From the NCBI GenBank assembly GCA_026708115.1, contig JAPOVL010000025.1, positions 62,001-126,000 on the forward strand: a stretch of DNA of 64,000 nucleotides, in the 5' to 3' direction. Position numbers and translations under genes: made by a program. The stretch is from Chloroflexota bacterium. Its GTDB lineage: Bacteria > Chloroflexota > Anaerolineae > Aggregatilineales > Phototrophicaceae. Under the pieces are notes generated by a model. It searched no databases. It was given only the letters and a program-made list of their open reading frames with translations, and had not been told where the DNA came from. Within the stretch, counting starts at the first letter, position 1. Every line of letters starts with the position of its first letter. Positions 48,788 to 58,274 of this stretch are shown here, one piece after another.

Positions 48788-49726
48788 ATGGCGAAGGTCC
48801 TGGAGCGCATGCGCTGGCGCGAGATTCCCATCGGCGTGACATCGGCTTTTGGCCGATCGAGCCTGTTGATGGGCGAGATCGGCAAGGGCGCGCACGGGGT
48901 CTTGATCACAGCCGGCATCCACGGCGACGAAGGACCCTGGGGCGCTTGGGCGATCCAAAAGCTGCTGAGCGGCATTGACGAGGACGACCTGCGCGGATTT
49001 CTGCGCGTTGTGCCGATGGCCAATCCGCTGGCGATGGAGGCGGACAAGCGCAACGCCCCCGTCGATCAACTCGATCTCAACCGCGCCTTCCCCGGCGATG
49101 AACAAGGTTCGTATACGGAGCGGATCGCCCATATCCTGGCCACAAGGGGGCTTGAGGATATCGACGCTGTCATCGACTTGCACGGCGGCGGTAGTTGGTG
49201 TGTCAACGCCTTCGTTTTTGAAATGGCTGGCGGGCGGGATCTCTCGCTATGTTTTCCAGCGCCCTTTATCGTCAAGGCGCCGGCGCGCGATGTCAGCTTA
49301 ACCGGATATGCTCAAACGCGAGGCATGACCGTCACAGCAGTTGAGATGGGCGGACGCAGTCCGGGCGAGCGGCAATGGGCGGAGAGAATCGCAGAGGGAT
49401 TGCTGCGCGCCTTGTGCGTGATTGGCGCCGTCGATGCCGGGCTTGCGCCTGCGCCGGTTGTTCCGCCCATCGCAGTAAGCGGAACCACCGTTCTGCGGCC
49501 GGCGCAGGGCGGCATATTCCTGCCGGCGCTGGATGCCGCGCATATCGGCGCTATCGTCCAGCAGGGCGCCTTGTTGGGACAACTGCGCCATCCGGCGACA
49601 TTTGCCCTACTGGAAGCATTCCACGCGCCCTTTCAAGAGACGGCGCTCTTGCTGCTGCGTCCCTTCGTCGCCCAAGTCGAGGCCGGCGCTATGACCTATG
49701 TCCTTGCTCAGCCAATCCGCGAATAG
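48788..49726 (+). CDS. Succinylglutamate desuccinylase/aspartoacylase family protein
   Basis: GVLITAGIHGDEGPWGAWA, DQLDLNRAFPGD, DAVIDLHGGGSW. Confidence 0.9.
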   Translation: MAKVLERMRWREIPIGVTSAFGRSSLLMGEIGKGAHGVLITAGIHGDEGPWGAWAIQKLLSGIDEDDLRGFLRVVPMANPLAMEADKRNAPVDQLDLNRAFPGDEQGSYTERIAHILATRGLEDIDAVIDLHGGGSWCVNAFVFEMAGGRDLSLCFPAPFIVKAPARDVSLTGYAQTRGMTVTAVEMGGRSPGERQWAERIAEGLLRALCVIGAVDAGLAPAPVVPPIAVSGTTVLRPAQGGIFLPALDAAHIGAIVQQGALLGQLRHPATFALLEAFHAPFQETALLLLRPFVAQVEAGAMTYVLAQPIRE

Positions 49727-49743
49727 TGAAGGGAACCGAGCCA

Positions 49744-50901
49744 ATGCCCGACAAACTACGAGTTGGCGTGATCGGCGCGGGTCGCTGGTCCAAGAGCGCC
49801 CATCTGCCCGGCTTTCAACGGTCGCCGCATTGCGATGTGGTCGCGATCTGCGACTTGAACGAGGACTTGGCTCAAGACGCCGCGGATCGCTTCAACATCG
49901 AGAGCGTCTACACGGACTATGAAAAGATGCTGGCGCGCGCGGATATCGATGTCATCGATGTCTGCACGCGCGGCGGCATCGGCGACAAGAACAATCATGA
50001 ACCGCTGGCCTACGCCGCGCTGGAAGCCGGCATGCATTGCCTGTGCGAAAAGCCGGTGGCGCACGACTTCCGCAGCACCTGGCGCGCGCACGAGATCGCC
50101 GCATCCAAGGGGCTGAAAACCAAAGTCGGCTTGACCTTTCGCTATGCGCCTTCCATGCAGTATATGCGCGACCTGATCGCCGACGGCTTCGTCGGGGACC
50201 CCTTCATCTTCAACGGTTACGAACAGAACTCCCAGTTCATCAGCCCCAGCGAGCCGGTGACCAAGGTCGATCTGATCCCGGAAACGGAAGAAGACCAGAT
50301 CAAGGTCTCGTCGATCGAAGGCTACGGCGCGCCCATCATCGACCTCAGTCTGTGGTTCATGGACAGCCCGCTCAAGAGCCTGGTGGGCTTGCTCTACAAC
50401 TTTGTGCCCTACCGCACCATGCCGGGCGGTCAGCGCATCCGCACCAATATCGACGACGGCGATATCTACATCGGCGAGTACAGCAAGGGCGGCTTTTGCA
50501 GCATCCAATCCAGCTATGTCACGGTCAACAGCTATCCCGGGCTGGAAGCGCGCATGTACGGCTCGCAGGGGGCGCTATTGTGCCGTTTGGGCGCCGAGCT
50601 GGAGAACCAGGAAGCGCTGCTAAAATCGACCAGTCCCGACGCCCATGAGGTCGAATATGTCGAGGTCAAAATCCCCGACAGCTATTTCCCGCCGGATTAC
50701 CGCCCGGGCGAGCCCTGGCCGTCCATGTTTTATGCCAATCTCGTGCACAATTTCATGGAAGAGATCGTCAATGACACGGGGGAGAATCAGGGGAATTTCG
50801 CGCAGAGCGCGCGCGTGCAAGAGATCATCAATGCGGTGGAGATTTCGCACCGGGAACGGCGCTGGGTGGATTTGCCTTTGCCGGCTGCCCCCATCCCCTA
50901 G
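49744..50901 (+). CDS. Gfo/Idh/MocA family oxidoreductase
   Basis: LRVGVIGAGRWSKSAHLPGF, HCLCEKPVAHDF; start ATG at 49744, not the longer ORF. Confidence 0.95.
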   Translation: MPDKLRVGVIGAGRWSKSAHLPGFQRSPHCDVVAICDLNEDLAQDAADRFNIESVYTDYEKMLARADIDVIDVCTRGGIGDKNNHEPLAYAALEAGMHCLCEKPVAHDFRSTWRAHEIAASKGLKTKVGLTFRYAPSMQYMRDLIADGFVGDPFIFNGYEQNSQFISPSEPVTKVDLIPETEEDQIKVSSIEGYGAPIIDLSLWFMDSPLKSLVGLLYNFVPYRTMPGGQRIRTNIDDGDIYIGEYSKGGFCSIQSSYVTVNSYPGLEARMYGSQGALLCRLGAELENQEALLKSTSPDAHEVEYVEVKIPDSYFPPDYRPGEPWPSMFYANLVHNFMEEIVNDTGENQGNFAQSARVQEIINAVEISHRERRWVDLPLPAAPIP

Positions 50902-50928
50902 CCCCTTCCCCCAAAATGAGGGAAGGGG
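50902..50928. terminator. Hairpin between convergent genes
   Basis: CCCCTTCCC (50902-50910) / GGGAAGGGG (50920-50928), 9-nt loop. Confidence 0.5.
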
Positions 50929-50968
50929 AATCTGCAAGGTTGGTATCCCTAGAATTCCGTGCGCTCGA

Positions 50969-52318
50969 CTATTCCATCGCGTCGACAGAGATGCTGACGC
51001 GGACCAGCGCCGCTACGGGCGAATAGGTATAGCCGTCGCCGCTGTCCGCGACCAGCTGAACCAGGCCCATTTCATCGGCGCCGCTATTCGGTCCGGCTTG
51101 ACGCGGCGCTTGGTCGGTGCCGACGCCCGGCTCCTGATTAACCTCGGTGCCGGCGTCCCAGAGATCAATGTGACGGGTGATACGACCCGCGATGGGATGA
51201 CCCATTTCATCGAAGAGCGCGATGCCATCTTCGTCGGGACCGAAGAAGAGATCGTTAGACTGCACGAACATGGTCGCGAAAGACAGACGATCGCCCACCG
51301 AGGCCTCGAAGCTGAAGCTATAGCTGCCGCCGGGGAAGGCCGGTCCGGGACCGTCCGCGCCATCGGGCACAGCTTGTACGCCGTGACGGATATCGCCCAG
51401 CGAATCCGCCAAAGCCGCCGGGTCGCCATCTTCCGCCAGGGCTTCCAGACCTTGCCCGCGGTCGGGTTCACCGGTCGTGAAGAAGACGCCGACGCCCATC
51501 ATGTCTTCGTGCAGCGCCCAAACGACCGGCGCCAGCGGTGTAGCGAAGTCGCCGCCGCCCATGACCTCGGCCAAGGTGGCCGGATTGCCGTCTTCCGCCA
51601 AGGATTCCAGACCGTAGCCGAAGTCGGGCTGGCCTGATGTGAAGAGCGCGCCGCTCTGCATCATGCCCTCGTCCGTCATCAGGTCGCGCGCTTCCACCAG
51701 CCAGACGACGGGCGTGATCGGCGACGCGAACATGGAAGCGCCCGAGACGTTCTCGATGCGCACGGTGAATTGGCCCATTTCGACCGCGTTCAGCGAAACA
51801 GCGATGATGTCGGACGCGGCCGGGTAGGCCAGCCCGTCGTCCAGGTCGCTGACCAACTGCACGACGCCCATCTCATCGGCGCCGGTATTCGGTCCCGCTT
51901 GACGCGGGGCTTGTTCGTCGCCCTCGCCGATGGGCTGGTTGACCTCGGTGCCGGCATCCCAGAGCGCGACATGTTCCGTCACATCGCCGCTGATGGCGCT
52001 GCCGTCGGCGTCAAAGAGGGCGATACCGGCCTCGTCCGGCGCGAAGAAGAGGTCGTTCGATTGCGCCAGCATGGTGGCGAAGGTCAAGCTATCGCCGGCT
52101 TCGGCCTGGATGACAAATTCGTAGGCACCGCCGGGCAGGGCCGGTCCCGCGCTCTCACCCCCGACCGGGACCGCCGCGACGCCGGTGTTGTCGAACAAGC
52201 CGATGCCGGAGATGTTTTCGATGGTGACGGTGAAGGACGCGCCGTCGTGATGATCCGCCAGGACGCCGCCGCTGATGACCAACAGCAGCGCCAGGATAAA
52301 AGTTGCTTTCAGTCGCAT
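50969..52318 (-). CDS. Secreted spondin-domain-like protein, internally duplicated
   Basis: Signal peptide; FTVTIENISG / FTVRIENVSG, LTFATMLAQSNDLFFAPDEAGIALFD / LSFATMFVQSNDLFFGPDEDGIALFD, LWDAGTEVNQ in both halves. Confidence 0.85.
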   Translation of the reverse strand: MRLKATFILALLLVISGGVLADHHDGASFTVTIENISGIGLFDNTGVAAVPVGGESAGPALPGGAYEFVIQAEAGDSLTFATMLAQSNDLFFAPDEAGIALFDADGSAISGDVTEHVALWDAGTEVNQPIGEGDEQAPRQAGPNTGADEMGVVQLVSDLDDGLAYPAASDIIAVSLNAVEMGQFTVRIENVSGASMFASPITPVVWLVEARDLMTDEGMMQSGALFTSGQPDFGYGLESLAEDGNPATLAEVMGGGDFATPLAPVVWALHEDMMGVGVFFTTGEPDRGQGLEALAEDGDPAALADSLGDIRHGVQAVPDGADGPGPAFPGGSYSFSFEASVGDRLSFATMFVQSNDLFFGPDEDGIALFDEMGHPIAGRITRHIDLWDAGTEVNQEPGVGTDQAPRQAGPNSGADEMGLVQLVADSGDGYTYSPVAALVRVSISVDAME

Positions 52319-52548
52319 TTCTGCACTCCTTAGTGAATAGATTGGACAGCGAATGCTGCAGTTTCACTGTAGAGGGCGGATGTTGCAGGGGGCTTAGAGG
52401 AATATTACAGGTGGATTACAGGGCTGGGTCGCATTCCTGCCACGTCAAGAGCATTAGCATTTGTGAAACTTAAGTTGTACATAGCCATTCCACGCACTGG
52501 CGTCTCACTTGGCTAGACATAGATTCTCTCAGCGTTAACAAATATAAA

Positions 52549-52581
52549 TAGTTAGTACTCTAAGAATATTCGTACTTACTA
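52549..52581. promoter_or_regulatory. Near-perfect 10-bp inverted repeat, candidate operator
   Basis: TAGTTAGTAC (52549-52558) / GTACTTACTA (52572-52581), one mismatch, AT-rich spacer. Confidence 0.25.
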
Positions 52582-52663
52582 AACTGCTGTCTAGGACGTG
52601 ACAGCGTGTTAGCATTGCCGCTCGTTCAATGGTGCATGCTGGCCGGAAGCCGAGCCTAGACAG

Positions 52664-53614
52664 ATGCTAAGAATACTGCGCGCTTGCGGGATGATTATCG
52701 TAATTTCAATGGCTGTGGTCGTGGGTGCGGCCGCTTACATATTCTTTGTAGGCGGGCCCCGGGCGCGGCAAGCGTCCAATGTGTCAACGATAAGCGACAT
52801 CGAAACACCCATTCCACCCGGCGCCTCGTCATCATCCGTCCAGGTCTTTGCATCGTCCACATCCATCAGGCCCACAGAGACGTCGATTCCGCCGACATTC
52901 ACCTCCGTTCCGCCAAGCGATACCCCGATTCCGCCGACTCAAACGCCGCTGCCACCCACCGCAACCGCTGTTCCGCCTTCAAGCACGCCGACAACGAGCT
53001 CTGCTTACAGCGTCAACCGCTACGCGTCGCCTCAAACGCGCTACACGCATGGGACAGTGAACCTGCGAGAGGGTCCCGGCACCTCATATGACTTGCTGGG
53101 ATCTGTGCCCATCAACGCAGTCTTGCAGGTCGTCGGCAAGAGCGGCGATTGGTATCTGATTCGTCATAGCGGCCGAGAGGTCTTCATCGCTGGCTGGCTC
53201 ACCTTTGATACGCCGCTGCAACAGCCCGCGCAGCAGACGGGATTCTCCTGCAGTCCGCGCAAAAACTGCAGCCAAATGTCGTCTTGCGCTGAAGCTCGCT
53301 TCTATCTCACGCAATGTCAACGCGGCGATCTCGATAATGACAGCGACGGCACTCCCTGCGAAAGTATCTGCGGCGCTGCATCAGTACAACAGCCGGCTCA
53401 GCAACCCGCTGCGCCACAACAACCAGCGCAGCAGCCGACGGCGCGTGTGCAGCAACCCGCTGCGCCGCAAGAGCCAAGTTACTCCTGCAATTGCAGCAAG
53501 ACTTGCAGCACAATGTCCTCTTGTCAGGAAGCCTACTTTCAACTCAACAACTGCGGCTGCCGGCGACGCGACAATGACGGCGATGGCGTTCCCTGCGAAA
53601 AAATCTGTCGCTGA
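52664..53614 (+). CDS. Membrane-anchored/secreted protein: Pro/Thr linker, SH3b, two Excalibur-type domains
   Basis: N-term hydrophobic segment; SIPPTFTSVPPSDTPIPPTQTPLPPT; TVNLREGPGTSYDLLGSVP; C-x-NCSQMSSCAEARFYL-x-LDNDSDGTPCESICG and CSKTCSTMSSCQEAYFQL-x-RDNDGDGVPCEKICR. Confidence 0.85.
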   Translation: MLRILRACGMIIVISMAVVVGAAAYIFFVGGPRARQASNVSTISDIETPIPPGASSSSVQVFASSTSIRPTETSIPPTFTSVPPSDTPIPPTQTPLPPTATAVPPSSTPTTSSAYSVNRYASPQTRYTHGTVNLREGPGTSYDLLGSVPINAVLQVVGKSGDWYLIRHSGREVFIAGWLTFDTPLQQPAQQTGFSCSPRKNCSQMSSCAEARFYLTQCQRGDLDNDSDGTPCESICGAASVQQPAQQPAAPQQPAQQPTARVQQPAAPQEPSYSCNCSKTCSTMSSCQEAYFQLNNCGCRRRDNDGDGVPCEKICR

Positions 53615-53686
53615 GATCTCGGCCAATTGGCCCGAGTGGACATTCAGGCCATCCGTGATTCCGAGTCGATCTGAACTGTTTCGGAA

Positions 53687-54607
53687 CTAAGAATTCATCG
53701 ACACATCCGCCAAGCGCTTAATGTCTTTGGACGCCGCCAAACCCTCCGCCTCCAGCCTGGACGCCAGGCACTCATAGGCCCCATCCCACAAATCCGCAGC
53801 CAGCCAGCGCCTTCCCAGCCACTCGGCCGCCACGACCGTGGTGCCGCTGCCGCAGAAGGGATCAAGCACAATATCGCCTTCGGCGCTCGAAGCCCGGATG
53901 ATGCGCTCGTATAGCGCCAGCGGCTTCTGCGTGGGATAGCCGGTCGCTTCCGCCTGGTTGCCGCGCAGGGCGGGGATATCCCAAACATCGCGCATGGCGG
54001 CCATGCGGTAGACGCCGTCGTCGTCTTCGTCGAGCGAAATGTTGGAAAAGCCGTATTTGTGCGACAGGTAGGATTTCTCTTGCTGAGGATAGAAAACGTA
54101 AGCATCCGACTTGCTGTAAAAGAGGATGGTATCGTGCTTGCGGCCGAACCAGCGCTTGCTGAGGCCGCCGGTCTTGTAGTGCCAGACGATTTCGTTGCGG
54201 AAGTTCTCCGGGCCGAACACGGCATCCAGCGCCAGCTTGACATAGGCCTGCGTGCTGTGGTCGATGTGCAGGTAGAGGCTGCCGTCGCCGCGCAAGACGC
54301 GGCGCATTTCCAGCAGGCGAATGCCCAGCCAGCACAAGTAAGCGCTCATGCGCGCATCGGCGATCTGCCCAGCCGTTTCGATCAGGGACCAGAGGGCGGG
54401 GCAAGCGCCTTTGATCTCGTCGATCCATTCGTCGCGGGCGTCGCGCTCCCAGGACCAGCGATCGCGGAAGGCCTCCCCGAAGTCGCGGTCCTTGTTAAAA
54501 GGCGGGTCCGTCGCGATCAGATGGATGGAGGCATCCGGCAGGGCGCGCAGGAAGGGCAGGTTGTCGCCGATGTAGACGGCGCGACTTCGGAGCGTTACGG
54601 CTGCCAA
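53687..54607 (-). CDS. Site-specific DNA methyltransferase, beta class
   Basis: LIATDPPFNKDRDFGEAF; IVLDPFCGSGTTVVAAEWLGRRWLAADL. Confidence 0.9.
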   Translation of the reverse strand: MAAVTLRSRAVYIGDNLPFLRALPDASIHLIATDPPFNKDRDFGEAFRDRWSWERDARDEWIDEIKGACPALWSLIETAGQIADARMSAYLCWLGIRLLEMRRVLRGDGSLYLHIDHSTQAYVKLALDAVFGPENFRNEIVWHYKTGGLSKRWFGRKHDTILFYSKSDAYVFYPQQEKSYLSHKYGFSNISLDEDDDGVYRMAAMRDVWDIPALRGNQAEATGYPTQKPLALYERIIRASSAEGDIVLDPFCGSGTTVVAAEWLGRRWLAADLWDGAYECLASRLEAEGLAASKDIKRLADVSMNS

Positions 54608-55698
54608 ATCGTGGCCTCGATGAAGCGCTCGCCGTCGCCGTCGGGACGGTCATTGATATAGTAGGCGGCCACCACCCTGCCGTCATCCAGCAGGACCGCC
54701 CGCACATAACCCATATCGCCGTTGGCGCCGCCAGCGCGCAAGACAATCTCGTCGCTCCAGGTCCCCCCCTCATCCGCGCTGATGCGGGCGCAAATCTGGT
54801 AAGGACCGTCGCGGTCGCCGTACATCAGCAGCAGGCGGCCATCGGCCAATTGCTTCAAGCAGGGCGGGTTGCCTGCGTGGCCCGGCTGGCGAAATGCCAC
54901 CGGGCGATTCAGGAAGCGCCAAGAGCGCCCGCCGTCGTCGGAGGCGTAGACATCGATCCAGCTATAGCCGCGGGCGCCTCTGCGGCAGCGGCGCGCGCAC
55001 ACCAAACGGCCGCCGGGCAATTGCAGGGCCGCGGGCATGGTGGCGAAATCGCCCGCTGCCAGCGGTCCTTCGCCCACCTCGGCCAGCAGCTCGAAGCTCA
55101 TGCCGCCGTCATCCGTCCGGACGCAGATGGTCTTGCCTTCCTCGCCATCGCCTTTGTTGGCGCTGAGGAAAAACAGCGCCCGGTGCTCGCCTTGAATCAG
55201 ATAATCGGTGCGTGAGGCGATGCCCGCCGTGTCAAACATCGGCAAGCGGTAGGGACCCTGCCAGCTGCGGCAGCGATCCGACGACAGGTAATAGAAGGAG
55301 AAGACGCCGGGCGCCAGACCGGTGCGCGCCACCATCAAAGCGAAATCGGGCTGCTCAAAATGCAGCGGCTGGGCGGGAACGGCGGCGGTCCCCGCGTGCA
55401 TGACTTCCGCCAGTCGCAAGCCCGCATCCATGTGCTCATCGGCCGACAAGCCCCGCCCGTCCGGGCGCGTGCCATTGAAATCCTCAAGCGCCCAGCTTGC
55501 GCCGCCATCGCTGCTGCGCGCTTGCACATTCACGAAGGGCAAGCGCCTGTCGCGGGCATGGCCGCGCTCGACGGTCTTGTGATAACCGAGTGTGAAGCCG
55601 ACGACAATCTCGTCGCCCCAGGCCCACATGCCGTAATTGGCAGGCCAGCCGGCGAAGCGCCCCGGCTCGCGATAGACTGTGACTTGTTCGGCCATCAT
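54595..55698 (-). CDS. Sialidase/BNR-repeat-like protein
   Basis: ARSSDGGASWALEDF, YASDDGGRSWRFLNRPV, ISADEGGTWSDEIVL Asp-box repeats. Confidence 0.8.
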   Translation of the reverse strand: MMAEQVTVYREPGRFAGWPANYGMWAWGDEIVVGFTLGYHKTVERGHARDRRLPFVNVQARSSDGGASWALEDFNGTRPDGRGLSADEHMDAGLRLAEVMHAGTAAVPAQPLHFEQPDFALMVARTGLAPGVFSFYYLSSDRCRSWQGPYRLPMFDTAGIASRTDYLIQGEHRALFFLSANKGDGEEGKTICVRTDDGGMSFELLAEVGEGPLAAGDFATMPAALQLPGGRLVCARRCRRGARGYSWIDVYASDDGGRSWRFLNRPVAFRQPGHAGNPPCLKQLADGRLLLMYGDRDGPYQICARISADEGGTWSDEIVLRAGGANGDMGYVRAVLLDDGRVVAAYYINDRPDGDGERFIEATIWQP

Positions 55699-56168
55699 GC
55701 CTCCAAATGGCAGGTCATCTGCCGGATCTCGCCCAGGTGATAGGCGCTGTGCGCGATGATGCCCAGCATCGAAGACAATTCGGTGATGCCGCCCCAGCTT
55801 TCCGCCTCATCGAGATGGCCCTTGATGCGCTCATAGGTCTCTCGCAAGTCGGCCAGCAGGGCCGCCCACTCGGCTTCCGTGACCGCGCTGACGGTCGCCC
55901 AGATCTCGTCCCAGTCCACATAACTCAGGTCGCGCCCGAACATGCGGTCTTCCAGCACCCGCAAATAATAGCTCACATGCGCGACATGCGCGGCGATGGT
56001 GGCGCAGTCGCCCATGGGCTGCGAGGCACCCGCTGCGCTGATGCCGGCCAGCGTCTCGAAGAGCGACGTGCCCTTGTCGAGGTAGGCGCCCTGGACGCTT
56101 TCAAAGGTTTCCACCAGCAAGAACCGGAATCCGCGCGCGACTTCGCTGATGGGGATCTGTTTGGGCAT
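55695..56168 (-). CDS. DinB-family protein
   Basis: Four-helix pattern with IAAHVAHVSYYLRVLEDR and IIAHSAYHLGEIRQM His residues; 4-bp overlap with next gene. Confidence 0.7.
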   Translation of the reverse strand: MPKQIPISEVARGFRFLLVETFESVQGAYLDKGTSLFETLAGISAAGASQPMGDCATIAAHVAHVSYYLRVLEDRMFGRDLSYVDWDEIWATVSAVTEAEWAALLADLRETYERIKGHLDEAESWGGITELSSMLGIIAHSAYHLGEIRQMTCHLEA

Positions 56169-56350
56169 GGCTGGCTCCTCTCTGACAATTGAAATCTGGA
56201 TATAATAACATGGACTGCTCTTTTTTTACGCAGTGGCAGCACTTGGGTTTGCCCGTCGGCTTCTATTATAATCTTGATACGCGCGCAAGACTCCGTTCAC
56301 ATTTGCCGGATACCATCAGGGCATGTGACAAAGCGAAAGGACCAGACCCA

Positions 56351-56752
56351 ATGATCGAGAAAATCATGAAGTCAGAAGAGCAATGGCGCCGGGAACTGAG
56401 CCCGCAGCAGTACGCGGTCCTGCGCCAGCAGGCGACCGAGCGTCCCTTCACCGGCAAATACGTCAACTCCAAAGCCGCCGGCGTCTATGCCTGCGCCGCT
56501 TGCGGGCAAGCGCTGTTCTCCTCGGATACCAAGTACAATTCCTTCAGCGGCTGGCCCAGCTTTTGGGATGTGGTCGACGAGGGCAATGTCGGCCTGCGCG
56601 AAGACCTGAGCCACGGGATGCGCCGCGTCGAAGCCGTCTGCAACCGCTGCGATTCGCACCTGGGCCATGTCTTTGATGACGGTCCGCGCGACAAGACGGG
56701 CTTGCGCTATTGCATCAATTCCCTGGCCCTCGATCTCAAAGAAGATGCATAA
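56351..56752 (+). CDS. msrB: Peptide-methionine (R)-S-oxide reductase
   Basis: CAACGQALFSSDTKYNSFSGWPSFWD, CNRCDSHLGHVFDDGP, GLRYCINSLAL. Confidence 0.95.
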   Translation: MIEKIMKSEEQWRRELSPQQYAVLRQQATERPFTGKYVNSKAAGVYACAACGQALFSSDTKYNSFSGWPSFWDVVDEGNVGLREDLSHGMRRVEAVCNRCDSHLGHVFDDGPRDKTGLRYCINSLALDLKEDA

Positions 56753-56906
56753 GCCCCCGGCCACTGCGCCCCCTCCGTCCCCCGCCTCACGAGTCAAGAC
56801 CATCACCCCGTAACATCAGGGAGGGGAGCGTGAGCGCAAACCAGAGTATTTCATCTGCGCATTGTCGAGGTCTCGCCGGTTTGGTCGGGATTTCATCAAT
56901 GAGTCA

Positions 56907-56932
56907 CCCTTCCCCATTGCAATGGGGAAGGG
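56907..56932. repeat. 26-bp perfect palindrome
   Basis: CCCTTCCCCATTG|CAATGGGGAAGGG. Confidence 0.8.
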
Positions 56933-56998
56933 CCGGGGATGGGGTAGAAAAAGTGCCCCCGCCTCAGTTTGCTACAGAGAGAATATAGGGTGGGGGCA

Positions 56999-57439
56999 AT
57001 GAACCCGAAAGACGAACGCCGCGGGCGCTACCAACATCAGCGCCAGATCCCCACCCGCTGGCGCGACAACGATGTCTATCACCACATCAACAACGTCATC
57101 TACTACGAATTCTTCGATACTGTCATCAACGGATACCTGATGGACGCCGGCGGTCTGGATTTCAGCGCGGGCGAAACCGTCGGCTTCGCGGTCGAGACGC
57201 ATTGCCAGTTCCTCAAGCCGATTCAATTTCCCGAAGTGGTAGACGCTTGCCTGCGCGTCGCCAAACTCGGCAATGCCAGCGTCCGCTACGAAATCGGCAT
57301 CTTCAAGCCGGGCGACGAAGAGCCAGCGGCCGTCGGTTATTTTGTGCATGTCTTCGTGGATCGACTGACGCGGCAGCCGGTGCCGATCGCGGGGAAATTG
57401 CGCCGGGCCATGGAAGCGCTGCAAGTCAGGGACGTGTAG
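56999..57439 (+). CDS. Acyl-CoA thioesterase, hotdog/4HBT-like
   Basis: [29 protein letters not shown]. Confidence 0.85.
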   Translation: MNPKDERRGRYQHQRQIPTRWRDNDVYHHINNVIYYEFFDTVINGYLMDAGGLDFSAGETVGFAVETHCQFLKPIQFPEVVDACLRVAKLGNASVRYEIGIFKPGDEEPAAVGYFVHVFVDRLTRQPVPIAGKLRRAMEALQVRDV

Positions 57440-58169
57440 GGTCGCGACCCGCCAGCGCCGCCCCTTCATGCACGCCCAGGTAGCCTTTGATCGTCTCTTC
57501 GTCATTGAGGCAGGCCTTGGCGCTGCCCTCAAAGGCCAGTTGCCCCTCGCGCAGGACAAAGGCATAATCGCAATACTGCAAAATCCGCCGCGCGTTCTGC
57601 TCCACCACCACCAGCGTGATGTCTTGCCGACGCAGGTCCTGCAAGACGCGAAAGACATCGCCCGCCACGGCCGGCGCCAAACCGGCGCTCGGCTCATCCA
57701 AGAGCATGATCGACGGTCGGCTGAGCCAGGCGATGGCGATTGCCAGCATCTGATGCTCGCCGCCGCTCAGCAGTCCCGCCCGCTGGGCCTGGCGACGTCC
57801 CAAAATGGGAAAAAGCGCCAACAACTCGTCCAGGGCCTCTTGTCGCCGCTCACGCGGCAGGCTGCGTACGCCCAATTGCAAGTTTTCCAGCACCGTCATT
57901 TCGCTGAAGATGTTCTCGCGCTGCGGCACATAAGCGATGCCCATTTTAGAGATGTCTTCGGTGCGCAGCCCGACCAACTCGCGTCCCTTCAACTGTATCG
58001 AGCCGCCGAAGATCGTGTTGACGCCCATGATCGCCTTCATCAGCGTACTCTTGCCGGAGCCATTCGGCCCCAACACAGCGCTGAATTGTCCCTCGGCGAA
58101 GGCCAGGCTGAGGCCTTGCAAGATCTCTAATTTGCCATAGCCGGCGGTGAGAGATTCAACTCTTATCAT
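57426..58169 (-). CDS. livF: Branched-chain amino-acid ABC transporter ATP-binding protein
   Basis: [51 protein letters not shown]. Confidence 0.9.
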   Translation of the reverse strand: MIRVESLTAGYGKLEILQGLSLAFAEGQFSAVLGPNGSGKSTLMKAIMGVNTIFGGSIQLKGRELVGLRTEDISKMGIAYVPQRENIFSEMTVLENLQLGVRSLPRERRQEALDELLALFPILGRRQAQRAGLLSGGEHQMLAIAIAWLSRPSIMLLDEPSAGLAPAVAGDVFRVLQDLRRQDITLVVVEQNARRILQYCDYAFVLREGQLAFEGSAKACLNDEETIKGYLGVHEGAALAGRDPTRP

Positions 58170-58274
58170 GATGTGTGTCCCCCGCAAAGCGGGCGACCTG
58201 GCAGGTCGTCCCCAGATCGTTCCAAATGATAGTGAATGCGCCCAAGGAAAGAGGGCCTGCGCCGGTAGGGCATA

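Noticed and set aside
49375-49743. N-terminal extension of the Gfo/Idh/MocA ORF
   Set aside because: Overlaps the end of the aspartoacylase-like gene out of frame; Rossmann motif begins right after ATG at 49744.
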